Source: Nitrososphaerota archaeon
Lineage (GTDB): Archaea; Thermoproteota; Nitrososphaeria; Nitrososphaerales; UBA183
Direction: 5' to 3'
DNA length: 64,000 nt
NCBI GenBank assembly: GCA_029785685.1
Contig: JAFLZE010000005.1
Location: 4,845 to 68,844, forward strand
Shown here: one piece after another, positions 41,116 through 49,841 of the stretch
Position numbering within the stretch: position 1 is the stretch's first letter
Layout: each line of letters begins with the position of its first letter
Program-made: the position numbers and the translations under genes
Notes under the pieces: generated by a model
Told to the model about the DNA's origin: nothing
Database searches by the model: none
Seen by the model: the letters and a program-made list of their open reading frames with translations, nothing else

Positions 41116-41957
41116 CGCTTCCCTATGGCCGAGTACGTCCCTCTCTGCCTGTTCCTGAAGAACCCCCAGCCTGCCTCGACAGCCTTCCCCAGGCCGAGAT
41201 CGCAGTCCGCGGTGAACACGCCCTCGCTGTCGTCCGCCCGGAGCATGACTCTCCCGAACTGGTCGCAGACGAACGATCCTCCCCAGAACGTGGTCGGGCC
41301 CTCTTTCCCCACCCTGTTCACCGCGCACACGACCACGCTGTTGGCTATGGCGTGGCCCACCTGGACCTCCTCCCAGGCCCGCTTCCAGTCCCCCTCGGCC
41401 ATGTCGATCCCGTCCACCCAGCCGATGGCCGTCGGGTAGAGCAGGATGTCTGCCCCCATGATGCGGTTGACCCTCGCGGCCTCGGGGTACCACTGGTCGA
41501 AGCAGATGAGCGTCCCCAGGCGACCCTTGGCGGTCCGGGCGACGGAGTACCTGTCCCCCGGCTTGAAGTAGTCCTGCTCGTAGTAGTGCTCGTCCTGGGG
41601 GATGTGCACCTTCCTGTACTTGGACGCCCTCTTCCCCTTCTCGTCGTACACGAGGCACGTGTTGTACCTCCGCCTCCCGTCCTTCTCGAAGATGCTCCCA
41701 CCGACGAGTATCACCCTGCTCTCCTTCGCCGTCTCCGAAAGCCATCTGCTCGTCGGGCCTGGGACCTCCTCGGCCTTCTCGAAGGACCCCCGGGCGCTGG
41801 GGAAGTAGCGGGACTGGAAGAGCTCCGGGAGGCAGACGATGTCGGCCCCCTGGGAGGCGGCTTCTCTGACGTACCACCGGGCCTTCCTCTGGTTGGACCT
41901 GCGGTCCGCACTCATCGACATCTGCACCAGGCCCAGCCTCACCTTGTCCTGCGTCAA
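41112..41957 (-). CDS. aguB: N-carbamoylputrescine amidase
   Basis: A 281-residue nitrilase-superfamily enzyme that releases putrescine from N-carbamoylputrescine. The Glu-Lys-Cys triad is visible: Glu in CLPELFQSRYFP, Lys in KYRKVHIPQDEHYYEQDYFKPGD and Cys in LICFDQWYPE. The DEHYYEQ stretch is typical of AguB. The TTG at 41957 gives a family-like N-terminus (KVRLGLVQM) and fits a TATA-like TTTGTATA at about 41982-41989; TTG 41987 would start inside that element. It precedes aguA with a four-base overlap. Confidence 0.92.
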   Translation of the reverse strand: MTQDKVRLGLVQMSMSADRRSNQRKARWYVREAASQGADIVCLPELFQSRYFPSARGSFEKAEEVPGPTSRWLSETAKESRVILVGGSIFEKDGRRRYNTCLVYDEKGKRASKYRKVHIPQDEHYYEQDYFKPGDRYSVARTAKGRLGTLICFDQWYPEAARVNRIMGADILLYPTAIGWVDGIDMAEGDWKRAWEEVQVGHAIANSVVVCAVNRVGKEGPTTFWGGSFVCDQFGRVMLRADDSEGVFTADCDLGLGKAVEAGWGFFRNRQRGTYSAIGKR

Positions 41958-42029
41958 CCGTCCAGCCACCGCCTGCTCACTATACAAATCGAGCGCTCGC
42001 GCTCCCCCGGCGGAAGACAGGAGCCGGGG

Positions 42030-45000
42030 CTAACCGCCCCAGAAGAGGTCCAGAGTCGTGGCGCCCATTATCTCATCGAAGGAGAAGTCCAGGGCGTCAA
42101 GGAGCTGGTCGAACATGGAGTGGGCGTACTCGATGTACTTGTCCGCGTCGACCTCGTCGGTCCTGGCCAGCTTTGCCGGCTTCACATAGGGGGGGCTCTT
42201 GGTCTTGACGAAGGCGATTATCTCCCCCGCCTTGATTTCCTCCCCCTTCTCCTCGAGCTGCTTGGCGGCCCTCACGTGCTGGGGGGTGGTGCCGCTGTAC
42301 TTGGCCGTGGGCTTGCTCATCATGACGGTGAACGCCAGCTCGGAGACCGGGATCCGCTTCCCCCTCAGGTCCGACACCATCTTGGTTAGGACCTCCCTTG
42401 TGCTGGTGCGGGCTCTCTCGAAGTCCTCCGGGTTCTTGACGGAGCTCAGTATCCCCAGGGTGTCGTAGAAGATCCGCTTCAGGTACTCCGGCGTCTGGCT
42501 GTTGTGCAGGAGGGTGGGCAGGTTGCCTGCCACAAACCTTTCGAAGGTTGGAACAGAGAAGTCAAACATAGTCGCGCCACCGCGTAGTCTCCTTACAGAA
42601 ATGACTTCGTCGAAAGTCACGTCTTTGACATTGAGCATCCTCGCAATTCTGATTAGGCCCTTTCTTTCTCCGCTGTTGGCCATCTGAAGGAGTCGCCCAA
42701 GCACAGAATTGTAGCGGTCCAGCAAAGACAGGTCGTAGTAGCGCGCATCGTGCAGATTCAGGTCCCTCTTGCGCTTGAGGCCGCGCCGTCCGAGCATCTG
42801 TGACTTGATATTCAGAAGCCCGTCGGTGGAGATAGGGATTAGCTCCTTGTTCCTTGGGGCCGTGCCCGCCTTAGCTCTGAATCTGCGTTGCATGAATCCG
42901 ATGTACCGGTAGAAGCGCTCCCGGCTGAATGCCCCTATCACGCTCAACTGATGGTACCTCGTACCCTTCACCGAAATCTCTCTTATCCTCACATCGATAT
43001 CGAAACGTGCCAGAAGATAGGCGACCTCCGTGAGTAGCGTCTTGCTCCTCGAAGCGATGTTCACTCTCCTTCCATCGCCGTATCCGCCTCCAGAGAAGAC
43101 TGCCCTCAGGAACTCCGCTACGAACCCCCCATCTGCGTCGAAGACTATCCCTGGGACGTGCTTTGCCTCGCCGGACCCCCCGCAAAGAGCCCTGAAAAGC
43201 TCCGCGTGAAGCCTAGGGAGATGGTATGTGTTGACTCCCCCCCGCCGGCGCAATGTCTTGATTGGCCTCTGAAACAGAACCTCCCAGCAGCGTTCTATCT
43301 CAGCACACACCTCTGGGTTCGCCAGCCAACTCTGGGTGATTGAGTTGTTCCTGGACCTGTCGTCCTCCGAAGCACCCCCTCCAGACACGTACAGCCCGAG
43401 CATGGTGGCCAGCTCCCTCGACATCGGCAGGCTGCAAGGCAAAGGCGTCGATACAGTCGCGTGGGCCCTGGCCGAGTACGCATGTCCGTCCCTGAACAGG
43501 AGCGGGCTCGTCAGGTAGTGCAACACAGGGAGGCGTGGACTGGGGTCGCGCGGAGGCACGTACTGGGCTCCAACGACCACGTCACCTGGTCTCAGCGTTT
43601 TCGTGCTTCTGTGGAACAGTCGCCCAAGCGAGTCCATGAGATACACGCTGTGGTCTCCCGACAGTCTCAGCTCCCTCCCTTTGCTCGTTCTGATTTCAAA
43701 GACATCAGACACCTCGTGCTTCATGGCATCTGAGATGTGCACCCATGCAGTGCTGAGCCCGTCAACCACTGTCACTACCTCAACGTCTTTCCCCGCCTTG
43801 AAAGCTTCGTACACCTCAGCCACTGCGGCCAGCCTGACTCTCTCGTCATAGCGGGCGAGCATGGGGGTGCTGCCGTGCACGGACTTCTTCCCCGTCAGTC
43901 CCTTTATGTCGACGGTCCCGTCCGGGAAGACGCCGAAGTAGTTCTTCTTCCTGCTGCTGAAGGCGACATACCTGTAGACCTTGTCGAGGTCGAGCTCGAC
44001 CCCCAGCCCCGAATCGGCCCACCCTGATATGGTCGACACCTGCTCTTTCGACGGGCTGTGCAGGAACAGGCTGTCGGTGTCGGAGTAGAGGACATCCACC
44101 CCGAGCTCCTTGCACTTCGCTATCGTCCTGGTGATGGCGTCCCTGCCGAGGGCTGCGGTGGCTTCGGCGACCGGGAGGCAGTAGAACGCGAACGACTCGA
44201 ACCCGAAGGAGCCGTAGGCGCCGTTGAGGTACACCTTGAGGCTCTGGGACACGACCCCGTAGAGCTCCCTGTCCTGCTTCGACAGGGTGGGGTCCTTCGC
44301 CAGCTGCTTGTAGTGACCGACCCTCAGGTCCCTGAGCGAGCCTATCACGAGGCTCGTAATCCCCTTCTTCTTAGTGCACTCCCAGGAGTCTGTGTCGGGG
44401 ATCTTGTTTGTCCTGCACTCCGGGTGGGGGCAGTTGACTGTCTCGTAGGAGAGGTTGTGCACCTTCATCAGCGAGGGGTACAGGCTGGCGAAGTCGAGCA
44501 CGGAGACGTCGAAGTACACCCCCGGCTTGGGGTCGATTACGAGCCCGCCCTTGTACTTCTTCCCCTTGATGATGGACTTGGAGGACGCGCCCCCCTTCTC
44601 CGCGAGCTCGTCCTGCCTCGGGATGAGCGCCCCCATCCTCCTGTGCTCGTAGAACAGCATGCTCCGGATCCAGTTGGATATGCCGAGCCTCGAAACGTCG
44701 TTCATCGGCATCTTCCCGATCCTCGAGATCATCAGGAGGAGCTTCATGACGACGGAGTCGTTCATGGACGTCAGCTCGTAGGTCAACTGGGCGTCGTTCA
44801 GGCAGTACTCCCCCAGCTTCCGCAGGGGGAGGTCCCCGACCTCCCCTTCGAAGTCCACCTTCGACTTCCCGATAAGCGACTCCGAGATCCCTCCGAGGGT
44901 GTGATCGGTGTACTTGTTGCCGAACGCGTAGACCTGGATGGACCTGTTGCGGAAGAACTGGTAGAGGTCGATGTGGATTCCATGCTTCAGCGACGCCGCC

Positions 45001-45953
45001 ACCCGCTCCAGCTGGATCGGGTCCTCCTCCTCCGCTATCCCTAGCCTCTTGCCCCTGTGCTGGATGTACCGCAGATCGAAGTCGTCCCCGTTGAAGGTGA
45101 CTATCACGGGGTAGTCCATCACCTTGGAGAGGACCGCCCTCAGTAGGTCTGCTTCGCTGTCGAAGAGCCGGTACTCGAAGGGCGCACCTGAGAGCCCTTC
45201 CTCGCTCCGCGCACCCTTGAGCATGTAGACAGTCTTCTCCTTCTCATTGTAGAACGACACGGCGATGACCTCCCTGTTGGGGTCTTCGACGTCGGGGAGC
45301 CTCCCCGGCTCGTTGTCGACCTCTATGTCGAGAGCGACCCTCTTGAAGTCCACGAGGGGCTCGCCCAACAGCTCCGCCCACTCCTTCAGGAACGGGGTGA
45401 AGGACGGCGGGCTTTTCGTCATGATCTCTTCGAGGGAGCGCGCGACCCTCTCCGGGACCGCGTGCCTGACGGGGACCATCTCGCCCCCGGCGACCTTGTA
45501 GTAGGTCCCCATGCGGAGGCCGCGGTCGTAGGCATAGTTCTCGTAGTACTTGATGTCGGCCTCCCAGGCTTTGATCTGGTCGCGGATGCTGTCGTTCCCT
45601 CCGCCGATGGCCAGCGGGTCGGTGGTGATGATCTTCCTCAGCTTGGCCCTGGAGTCGGTGAGCAGGTCGAGCTTCTCCTCCTCGACTACGTCCAGGACGT
45701 CCTTGCGCGCCCTTACCGCCTGCAGCTCGTCCATGGGGAGCCTGGTATAGCAGTAGGGCTTGTGCCCGGTGTCGTCTTCCCAGAGCCAGAACATCCCGGC
45801 CTTCTGATCGTAGAACTTCAAGACCGCCTTCTTCCTGTCACCGTCGTAGGTCGCCGAGGCAAGGAGCGACTCTCCCATCTCCTTCACCGGCCTGGTCAGC
45901 CCGGCCAGCTTCTCTGCGAGGCCGGAGGTCTGGACCGAGGACTGGGAGGCCAT
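42030..45953 (-). CDS. polB: DNA polymerase B with in-frame intein
   Basis: A 1307-residue precursor; removal of residues 691-1151 leaves 846 residues, normal for archaeal PolB. The exonuclease domain has ALDIEVDNEPG (Exo I, about 208), NGDDFDLRYI (Exo II, about 288) and a later YCLNDAQLTYEL (Exo III). Polymerase motif A is DFASLYPSLM (about 487), motif B KVYLNGAYGSFGF (about 573) and motif C LYSDTDSLF (about 622). The intein interrupts TGKK/SQTPEYL, downstream of motif C. CTTATTTG (45982-45989) is centred 32 bases before the ATG. Confidence 0.95.
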   Translation of the reverse strand: MASQSSVQTSGLAEKLAGLTRPVKEMGESLLASATYDGDRKKAVLKFYDQKAGMFWLWEDDTGHKPYCYTRLPMDELQAVRARKDVLDVVEEEKLDLLTDSRAKLRKIITTDPLAIGGGNDSIRDQIKAWEADIKYYENYAYDRGLRMGTYYKVAGGEMVPVRHAVPERVARSLEEIMTKSPPSFTPFLKEWAELLGEPLVDFKRVALDIEVDNEPGRLPDVEDPNREVIAVSFYNEKEKTVYMLKGARSEEGLSGAPFEYRLFDSEADLLRAVLSKVMDYPVIVTFNGDDFDLRYIQHRGKRLGIAEEEDPIQLERVAASLKHGIHIDLYQFFRNRSIQVYAFGNKYTDHTLGGISESLIGKSKVDFEGEVGDLPLRKLGEYCLNDAQLTYELTSMNDSVVMKLLLMISRIGKMPMNDVSRLGISNWIRSMLFYEHRRMGALIPRQDELAEKGGASSKSIIKGKKYKGGLVIDPKPGVYFDVSVLDFASLYPSLMKVHNLSYETVNCPHPECRTNKIPDTDSWECTKKKGITSLVIGSLRDLRVGHYKQLAKDPTLSKQDRELYGVVSQSLKVYLNGAYGSFGFESFAFYCLPVAEATAALGRDAITRTIAKCKELGVDVLYSDTDSLFLHSPSKEQVSTISGWADSGLGVELDLDKVYRYVAFSSRKKNYFGVFPDGTVDIKGLTGKKSVHGSTPMLARYDERVRLAAVAEVYEAFKAGKDVEVVTVVDGLSTAWVHISDAMKHEVSDVFEIRTSKGRELRLSGDHSVYLMDSLGRLFHRSTKTLRPGDVVVGAQYVPPRDPSPRLPVLHYLTSPLLFRDGHAYSARAHATVSTPLPCSLPMSRELATMLGLYVSGGGASEDDRSRNNSITQSWLANPEVCAEIERCWEVLFQRPIKTLRRRGGVNTYHLPRLHAELFRALCGGSGEAKHVPGIVFDADGGFVAEFLRAVFSGGGYGDGRRVNIASRSKTLLTEVAYLLARFDIDVRIREISVKGTRYHQLSVIGAFSRERFYRYIGFMQRRFRAKAGTAPRNKELIPISTDGLLNIKSQMLGRRGLKRKRDLNLHDARYYDLSLLDRYNSVLGRLLQMANSGERKGLIRIARMLNVKDVTFDEVISVRRLRGGATMFDFSVPTFERFVAGNLPTLLHNSQTPEYLKRIFYDTLGILSSVKNPEDFERARTSTREVLTKMVSDLRGKRIPVSELAFTVMMSKPTAKYSGTTPQHVRAAKQLEEKGEEIKAGEIIAFVKTKSPPYVKPAKLARTDEVDADKYIEYAHSMFDQLLDALDFSFDEIMGATTLDLFWGG
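42501..43883 (-). mobile_element. PolB intein, 461 residues, degenerate homing endonuclease
   Basis: The intein runs from Ser691 to Asn1151 of the precursor, with Ser1152 as the +1 residue. Splicing blocks are present: block A at the N-terminus (SVHGSTPMLARYDE), block B with LSGDHSVYL (about 764-772), block F with DEVISVRRLRGGATMFDFSV (about 1115-1134) and block G ending LLHN. A LAGLIDADG domain lies at about 845-1060, but its first motif reads LGLYVSGGG (Glu to Gly at 858) and the second FSGGGY (Asp to Gly at 956). The DNA is clearly less GC-rich than the exteins, as expected for transferred DNA. Confidence 0.9.
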
Positions 45954-46057
45954 TGATATGTGCGGAGCGGCCCTCCTACTGCAAATAAGGCTACCTCGGC
46001 CTCGTCCCGCCGGGCGCGGCGGACGATTTATAACAAGTGCCGGGGGCGCCCCCTCAG

Positions 46058-46420
46058 ATGACTGACGTCGGAGGCTTCCTGAGGGAATACTCCCCGTACC
46101 TCTTCTGGGTCATAGCCGCGGTCTGGGCCGTCGTGGGGGTGGACGGGAGGTCGGTCCTGATGGCCTGGCCGGTGGTCGCCTGCGCCCTCTCCGGGGTGCT
46201 GCTGAAGTTCAAGCCCGGGTGGAGGGTCACCTTCTCGTGGGCGGCTTCGACAGCCGTCATGGGCCTGCTGATATGCGTCTATCAGGTGTACGCCTGGTCC
46301 CCGCTGCTGGCGGGGGACTTCTCGGCCCTGGCGGCGTCAACCCTGGGAGCGTTCGCTGTCCTCGCCGTGGTCCACGTCTTCCTGCTGTATGCGGGGACCG
46401 CGAGACCCATCCAGGCCTAG
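46058..46420 (+). CDS. Small four-helix membrane protein, unknown
   Basis: A 120-residue membrane protein with four hydrophobic helices (about 13-32, 34-52, 60-82 and 95-117). There are no charged motifs that suggest enzyme function. ATG 46058 is 27 bases after TTTATAAC (46027-46034); a GTG at 46037 would lie too close to the box. It is divergent from polB and converges on the next membrane protein with a four-base overlap. I do not recognise the family. Confidence 0.65.
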   Translation: MTDVGGFLREYSPYLFWVIAAVWAVVGVDGRSVLMAWPVVACALSGVLLKFKPGWRVTFSWAASTAVMGLLICVYQVYAWSPLLAGDFSALAASTLGAFAVLAVVHVFLLYAGTARPIQA

Positions 46421-46950
46421 ACCGAGCCGGACTTCGAGAACTTCCGCAGGTAGTAGACCGAGTAGCCGCTTATCACGAACAAGGCGCTGAACGCCCTGGT
46501 GGCGAAGACTAGGCTCCACTGCGACGGGTATGTCGTGGCTAGGGTGTCAGGGTTGCAGTTCCCCAGGCCCACCGGCGGAGGGGTGCAGGACACCGAGAAG
46601 AGCGCCCCCCACACCATGAAGTTGTACATCACCTCATAGGCCGCGGAGAAGGCGACCACGAAGCCGAAGAGCTGGAGGAACATGAGGAGCCAGCGGGGCC
46701 ACTTCGAGACCGTGTCCTCCCAGATCCTCAGCCCGCTGTAGAAGAGGGCCACGCAGGCGACACTGAAGTAGGTGATCGGCTGGGCGAAGTAGGGCGGGAA
46801 GGGGAAGTAGACGTCCACCAGGGCCTTGCCGATGGGCTCGTTGGTGAGGGAAAGCGACCTCGCGATGCCGTACACCGCTACCACGACGATTATGACGAAG
46901 GAGACCCAGGCTACAATCTTGTACATCCGCCTGGCCCCGGCTTCGCTCAT
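46417..46950 (-). CDS. Membrane protein, unknown function
   Basis: A 177-residue protein with four or five hydrophobic helices (about 10-30, 55-75, 88-112, 115-130 and 145-168). An extracytoplasmic loop carries CTPPPVGLGNCNPD, whose two cysteines could form a disulfide. The ATG is 32 bases from GCTTAAAG (about 46979-46986), so it has its own promoter. Unusually, the frame of the upstream membrane protein runs on through 317 bases of this gene. I do not know the family. Confidence 0.65.
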   Translation of the reverse strand: MSEAGARRMYKIVAWVSFVIIVVVAVYGIARSLSLTNEPIGKALVDVYFPFPPYFAQPITYFSVACVALFYSGLRIWEDTVSKWPRWLLMFLQLFGFVVAFSAAYEVMYNFMVWGALFSVSCTPPPVGLGNCNPDTLATTYPSQWSLVFATRAFSALFVISGYSVYYLRKFSKSGSV

Positions 46951-47983
46951 CGGAGCGGTGCGACCACTGATTCTGCTCTTTAAGCCTTGGGAAGGCGCTT
47001 CCTCGGAGCGCGTACCAGGCGGCCAGGAGCATCAGCGGGAGCTCGAAGTAGCTCCAGAAGGCGACCCCGGGGAGCAGGAAGAGGGCCACGGCTGCGAAGC
47101 ACCCGGAGCCCAGGGCCAGGGCGCCAAGGCTGCCGTCGCAGCGCCAGAGCAGGACCGCCAGGGCAGCGAGCGCTAGCAGCACCCTCAGCGCCGTCGGGGC
47201 CGAGCCGCCGAGGCTTACGAAGATTCCTTGGAGGCTGGGGTTCAGGGTCGGCCCGAACGCGCCGGCGTAGACGAGGGGGAGCGGGGAGCGCTGGAACTGG
47301 AACAGCACCGTGTCCAGGACGAAGGCTGCCGGGTCCCAGGCCAAGAACGGGAGGGCCACCGCAGTGGCCGTCAGGACGGAGAGCAGGGGGGGAATAGTCC
47401 GCCGCCTCCGGAGGGAGAACGCCGCATAGAAGGGGAACGCGAGCCACGCCTCGACGCTGGCCCCGAAGGCGAGCCCCCAGAAGACCGCCGATGTCTTCGG
47501 CCTCCCTTTCGCCTCTGCCAGCATCGCCACGGCCACGAATGCGATGGCAGGGAGGGAGTCGTTGATCAGGTAGGTCGAGAAGAGGACCACCGGAGGGAAG
47601 AGGAAGTACGCCATGGACGAGAGTGGCCCCCTGGGACCGAGGAGGCTGAGCGAGACGACGGTCACCAGGTCCGTCGCCACCATCCCCAGGGTGGCGGCGC
47701 CGAGGGCCCCGGCGGGGGCGATGAAGACGAAGATCCCCGGGAGATAGGCGAAGACCTCCGCCGCCCCCGGGGTGGCGAGACCGCTCGGGGCAGCGTAGAA
47801 GGCGCCGTAGGGGTCCACGCCGCGGAGCAGGTAGCCGACCGCCTGGGCGTTGTAGTAGGACACGTCGGTGAAGTAGTGCGAGTTCGCGACGAGCAGGGTG
47901 ACCCTAGCGGCCAGGCCGATGGAGAGGGCGAGGAGGACCCAGGGGGTGAGGAGGGTCCGTCCTCGGGGGGAGCTAGCTGCCAA
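46634..47983 (-). CDS. Multi-helix GT-C-like membrane protein, C-terminus suspect
   Basis: Up to 449 residues. From the TTG start about ten hydrophobic helices run to residue ~335. An early extracytoplasmic loop has DVSYYNAQAVGYLLRGVDPYGAFY, similar to the acidic loop-1 pattern of GT-C glycosyltransferases or DUF2029-like mannosyltransferases, so a polyprenyl-phosphate-sugar-dependent transferase is possible. After LRGSAFPRL the frame continues 317 bases into the next gene with charged, unprotein-like sequence. A shift of one base near the end would stop it at 46980. The TTG is about 40 bases from a TATA box at 48020-48027. Confidence 0.6.
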   Translation of the reverse strand: MAASSPRGRTLLTPWVLLALSIGLAARVTLLVANSHYFTDVSYYNAQAVGYLLRGVDPYGAFYAAPSGLATPGAAEVFAYLPGIFVFIAPAGALGAATLGMVATDLVTVVSLSLLGPRGPLSSMAYFLFPPVVLFSTYLINDSLPAIAFVAVAMLAEAKGRPKTSAVFWGLAFGASVEAWLAFPFYAAFSLRRRRTIPPLLSVLTATAVALPFLAWDPAAFVLDTVLFQFQRSPLPLVYAGAFGPTLNPSLQGIFVSLGGSAPTALRVLLALAALAVLLWRCDGSLGALALGSGCFAAVALFLLPGVAFWSYFELPLMLLAAWYALRGSAFPRLKEQNQWSHRSDERSRGQADVQDCSLGLLRHNRRGSGVRHREVAFPHQRAHRQGPGGRLLPLPALLRPADHLLQCRLRGPLLQRAEDLGGHGLEVAPLAPHVPPALRLRGRLLRGL

Positions 47984-48019
47984 ACTGGGCCGAAACCTGG
48001 CCCCGCCGGGGGTGCCGAA

Positions 48020-48027
48020 CTTAAAAG
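48020..48027. promoter_or_regulatory. TATA element between divergent membrane protein and aminotransferase genes
   Basis: CTTAAAAG (reverse CTTTTAAG) is TATA-like on both strands. It is centred 29 bases before TTG 48053 (plus) and 40 bases before TTG 47983 (minus), with no other AT-rich stretch in the gap. Confidence 0.55.
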
Positions 48028-48052
48028 CGAAGCCGCCCCGGGGCGGGCTGCC

Positions 48053-49165
48053 TTGGCTTTCATCCCCGTGAACAAACCGCTCATCGGGGAGGAGGAGAAG
48101 AAGGCGGTCCTCGACGTGGTGTCCTCGGGCATGTTGGTCAACGCCTCCTACGAGGGAGGCCCCTGGGTGAGGGCGTTCGAGGGGAAGGCGAAGAGCCTGC
48201 TCGGGACGCGGCACGTGGTGGCGGTGAACTCGGGGACCGCGGCCCTGCACACGGTCCTGATGGCCCTGGGGGTCAAGCCCGGGGACGAGGTGATAGTCCC
48301 GTCGTTCACCTTCCTGGCGACGGCCAACGTGGTCCTCGCCTGCGGAGCCAAGCCGGTCTTCGTCGACATAAAGGAGGACTACAACATGGACCCGGCTGCG
48401 CTGAAGAGGGCGGTGACCGGGAAGACGAAGGCGGTCATACCGGTCCACATCTACGGCTACCCCGCTGACATGGACGAGATACGCGAGGTCGCCGCGGAGA
48501 GATCGATACGGGTGGTCGAGGACGCCGCCGAGTCTCTGGGGGCGACCTACAGGGGGACCCAGACGGGCAAGCTCTCAGACGCAGGGTGCTTCAGTCTCTA
48601 CGCCACCAAGGTGGTTACCTCCGGGGAGGGGGGCGCCATCTCGACGGACGACGACGAGCTCGCCGACAGGCTCAGGCTGGTCAGGAACCACGGCCAGGTG
48701 CATGGCTACGACTCCAGGCACCTGGGGTACAACTACCGCCTGCCGGAGATGAGCGCTGCCCTCGCGTCGGTCCAGATGGACAGGCTGGACGGGTTCCTGA
48801 AGGCGAGGGCCAGGAACGCGAAGTACCTCGGCGAGCGCCTTGCAGGGGTGCGGGGGTCGAAGTTCACCCAGGCCTCCGCCGACAGGACGCACGTCTTCTA
48901 TCTCTATACGCTGCACCTCGCGAAGAACAGGGACAAGGTCCAGCAGGCACTCAAGGCGGCGGGGGTCGGATCTGCCGTTTACTGGCCGACCCCGGTGCAC
49001 AGGACTCCCCTGTACAGCGAGCTCGGCTACGCTGAGAAAGAGCTGCCTGTGACCGAAGACTCCGCGGGCCACGTCCTCTCCATCCCGGTCCACCCTGGCC
49101 TGACCCAGGACGAGCTCCAGACGGTGGCCGACTCGTTCCTGGCCGCAGCGCGCGAGCACCTGTAG
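48053..49165 (+). CDS. DegT/DnrJ/EryC1/StrS sugar aminotransferase
   Basis: A 370-residue PLP enzyme that transaminates keto-sugar nucleotides. VVAVNSGTAALHT (about residues 55-67) binds the cofactor phosphate, VEDAAESLGATY (about 155) contacts the ring, and the Schiff-base Lys is in YATKVVTSGEGGA (about 184). Such enzymes make amino sugars for S-layer or lipid-linked glycans, which fits the glycosyltransferase and GT-C-like neighbours. TTG 48053 is 29 bases after CTTAAAAG; the much longer open frame upstream is antisense to the membrane protein gene. Confidence 0.9.
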   Translation: MAFIPVNKPLIGEEEKKAVLDVVSSGMLVNASYEGGPWVRAFEGKAKSLLGTRHVVAVNSGTAALHTVLMALGVKPGDEVIVPSFTFLATANVVLACGAKPVFVDIKEDYNMDPAALKRAVTGKTKAVIPVHIYGYPADMDEIREVAAERSIRVVEDAAESLGATYRGTQTGKLSDAGCFSLYATKVVTSGEGGAISTDDDELADRLRLVRNHGQVHGYDSRHLGYNYRLPEMSAALASVQMDRLDGFLKARARNAKYLGERLAGVRGSKFTQASADRTHVFYLYTLHLAKNRDKVQQALKAAGVGSAVYWPTPVHRTPLYSELGYAEKELPVTEDSAGHVLSIPVHPGLTQDELQTVADSFLAAAREHL

Positions 49166-49178
49166 AGGGAGGGCCCGC

Positions 49179-49727
49179 ATGAAGACATTCGTATCCATGA
49201 TGTGCCATCCGGAGCGGGAGCCGAAGATAGACGTCCCCCAGGACGAGAGGTACGAGCTCTACGTCAACAAGACCCCGAACTACGCCGAGGCGTACAAGCA
49301 GGCGATAGGGATGGCGCTGGAGAGGGGGGCAGACCTGGTGACGGCGGACACAGACGGCTACCACCCTGCGGCCGAAATCGCCAAGCTCGCCGCGGGGGAT
49401 TTCGGGGACGGGGCGTTCCTCGTCCTCCCATACCGGGAGAACATAGGGTTCCAGTCGAAGTCGTTTTCGTACTTCTTCTCCCTGCTCGAGAGGAGGCGGG
49501 TCAGGGACTCAACCAGCGGGCTCTGCAGGCTGTCGCTGGACCTGATGAGGTCCCTCCCGCCCCTGAAGGCGACGGACATGACGGTCCACATCGAGATACT
49601 GAAGCGCGCCCTGAAGTCAGGGGCGCGGCTGGTCCAGTACGGGTACCTGTCATCGGCCAACGACGAGGCGGAGTCGAGGAGGACGAAGTACTACCAGCTG
49701 AAGCTCATCGGGGCGGCCTTCAGGTAG
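49179..49727 (+). CDS. Short GT2-like glycosyltransferase
   Basis: A 182-residue protein resembling the catalytic part of dolichyl-phosphate mannosyltransferase-like GT2 enzymes. VTADTDGYHPAAEIAKL (about residues 49-65) corresponds to the MDADxxHPPExIPxL segment that binds the nucleotide sugar, and STSGLCRLSLDLMRSL (about 110) to the later D-x-T-S-G-F-R motif. It lacks the membrane anchors of many relatives and is shorter than the usual 220-240, missing much of the first Rossmann strand. It begins 13 bases after the aminotransferase and is probably in one unit with it. Confidence 0.65.
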   Translation: MKTFVSMMCHPEREPKIDVPQDERYELYVNKTPNYAEAYKQAIGMALERGADLVTADTDGYHPAAEIAKLAAGDFGDGAFLVLPYRENIGFQSKSFSYFFSLLERRRVRDSTSGLCRLSLDLMRSLPPLKATDMTVHIEILKRALKSGARLVQYGYLSSANDEAESRRTKYYQLKLIGAAFR

Positions 49728-49841
49728 CCCCCAGACGTTGCCCCGGCGGGGATGGACATCGGCGGGCCGCGACAGAAGGCGGTCGGGTGGAACCGGCGCG
49801 TCCCAGCACTCTCCTTGACCGAGGCGGAAGGGAGCTCCCGG

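Noticed and set aside
41094..42389. 431-codon plus-strand frame across aguB and the end of polB
   Set aside because: Both genes on the other strand have complete catalytic motifs; this frame has none.
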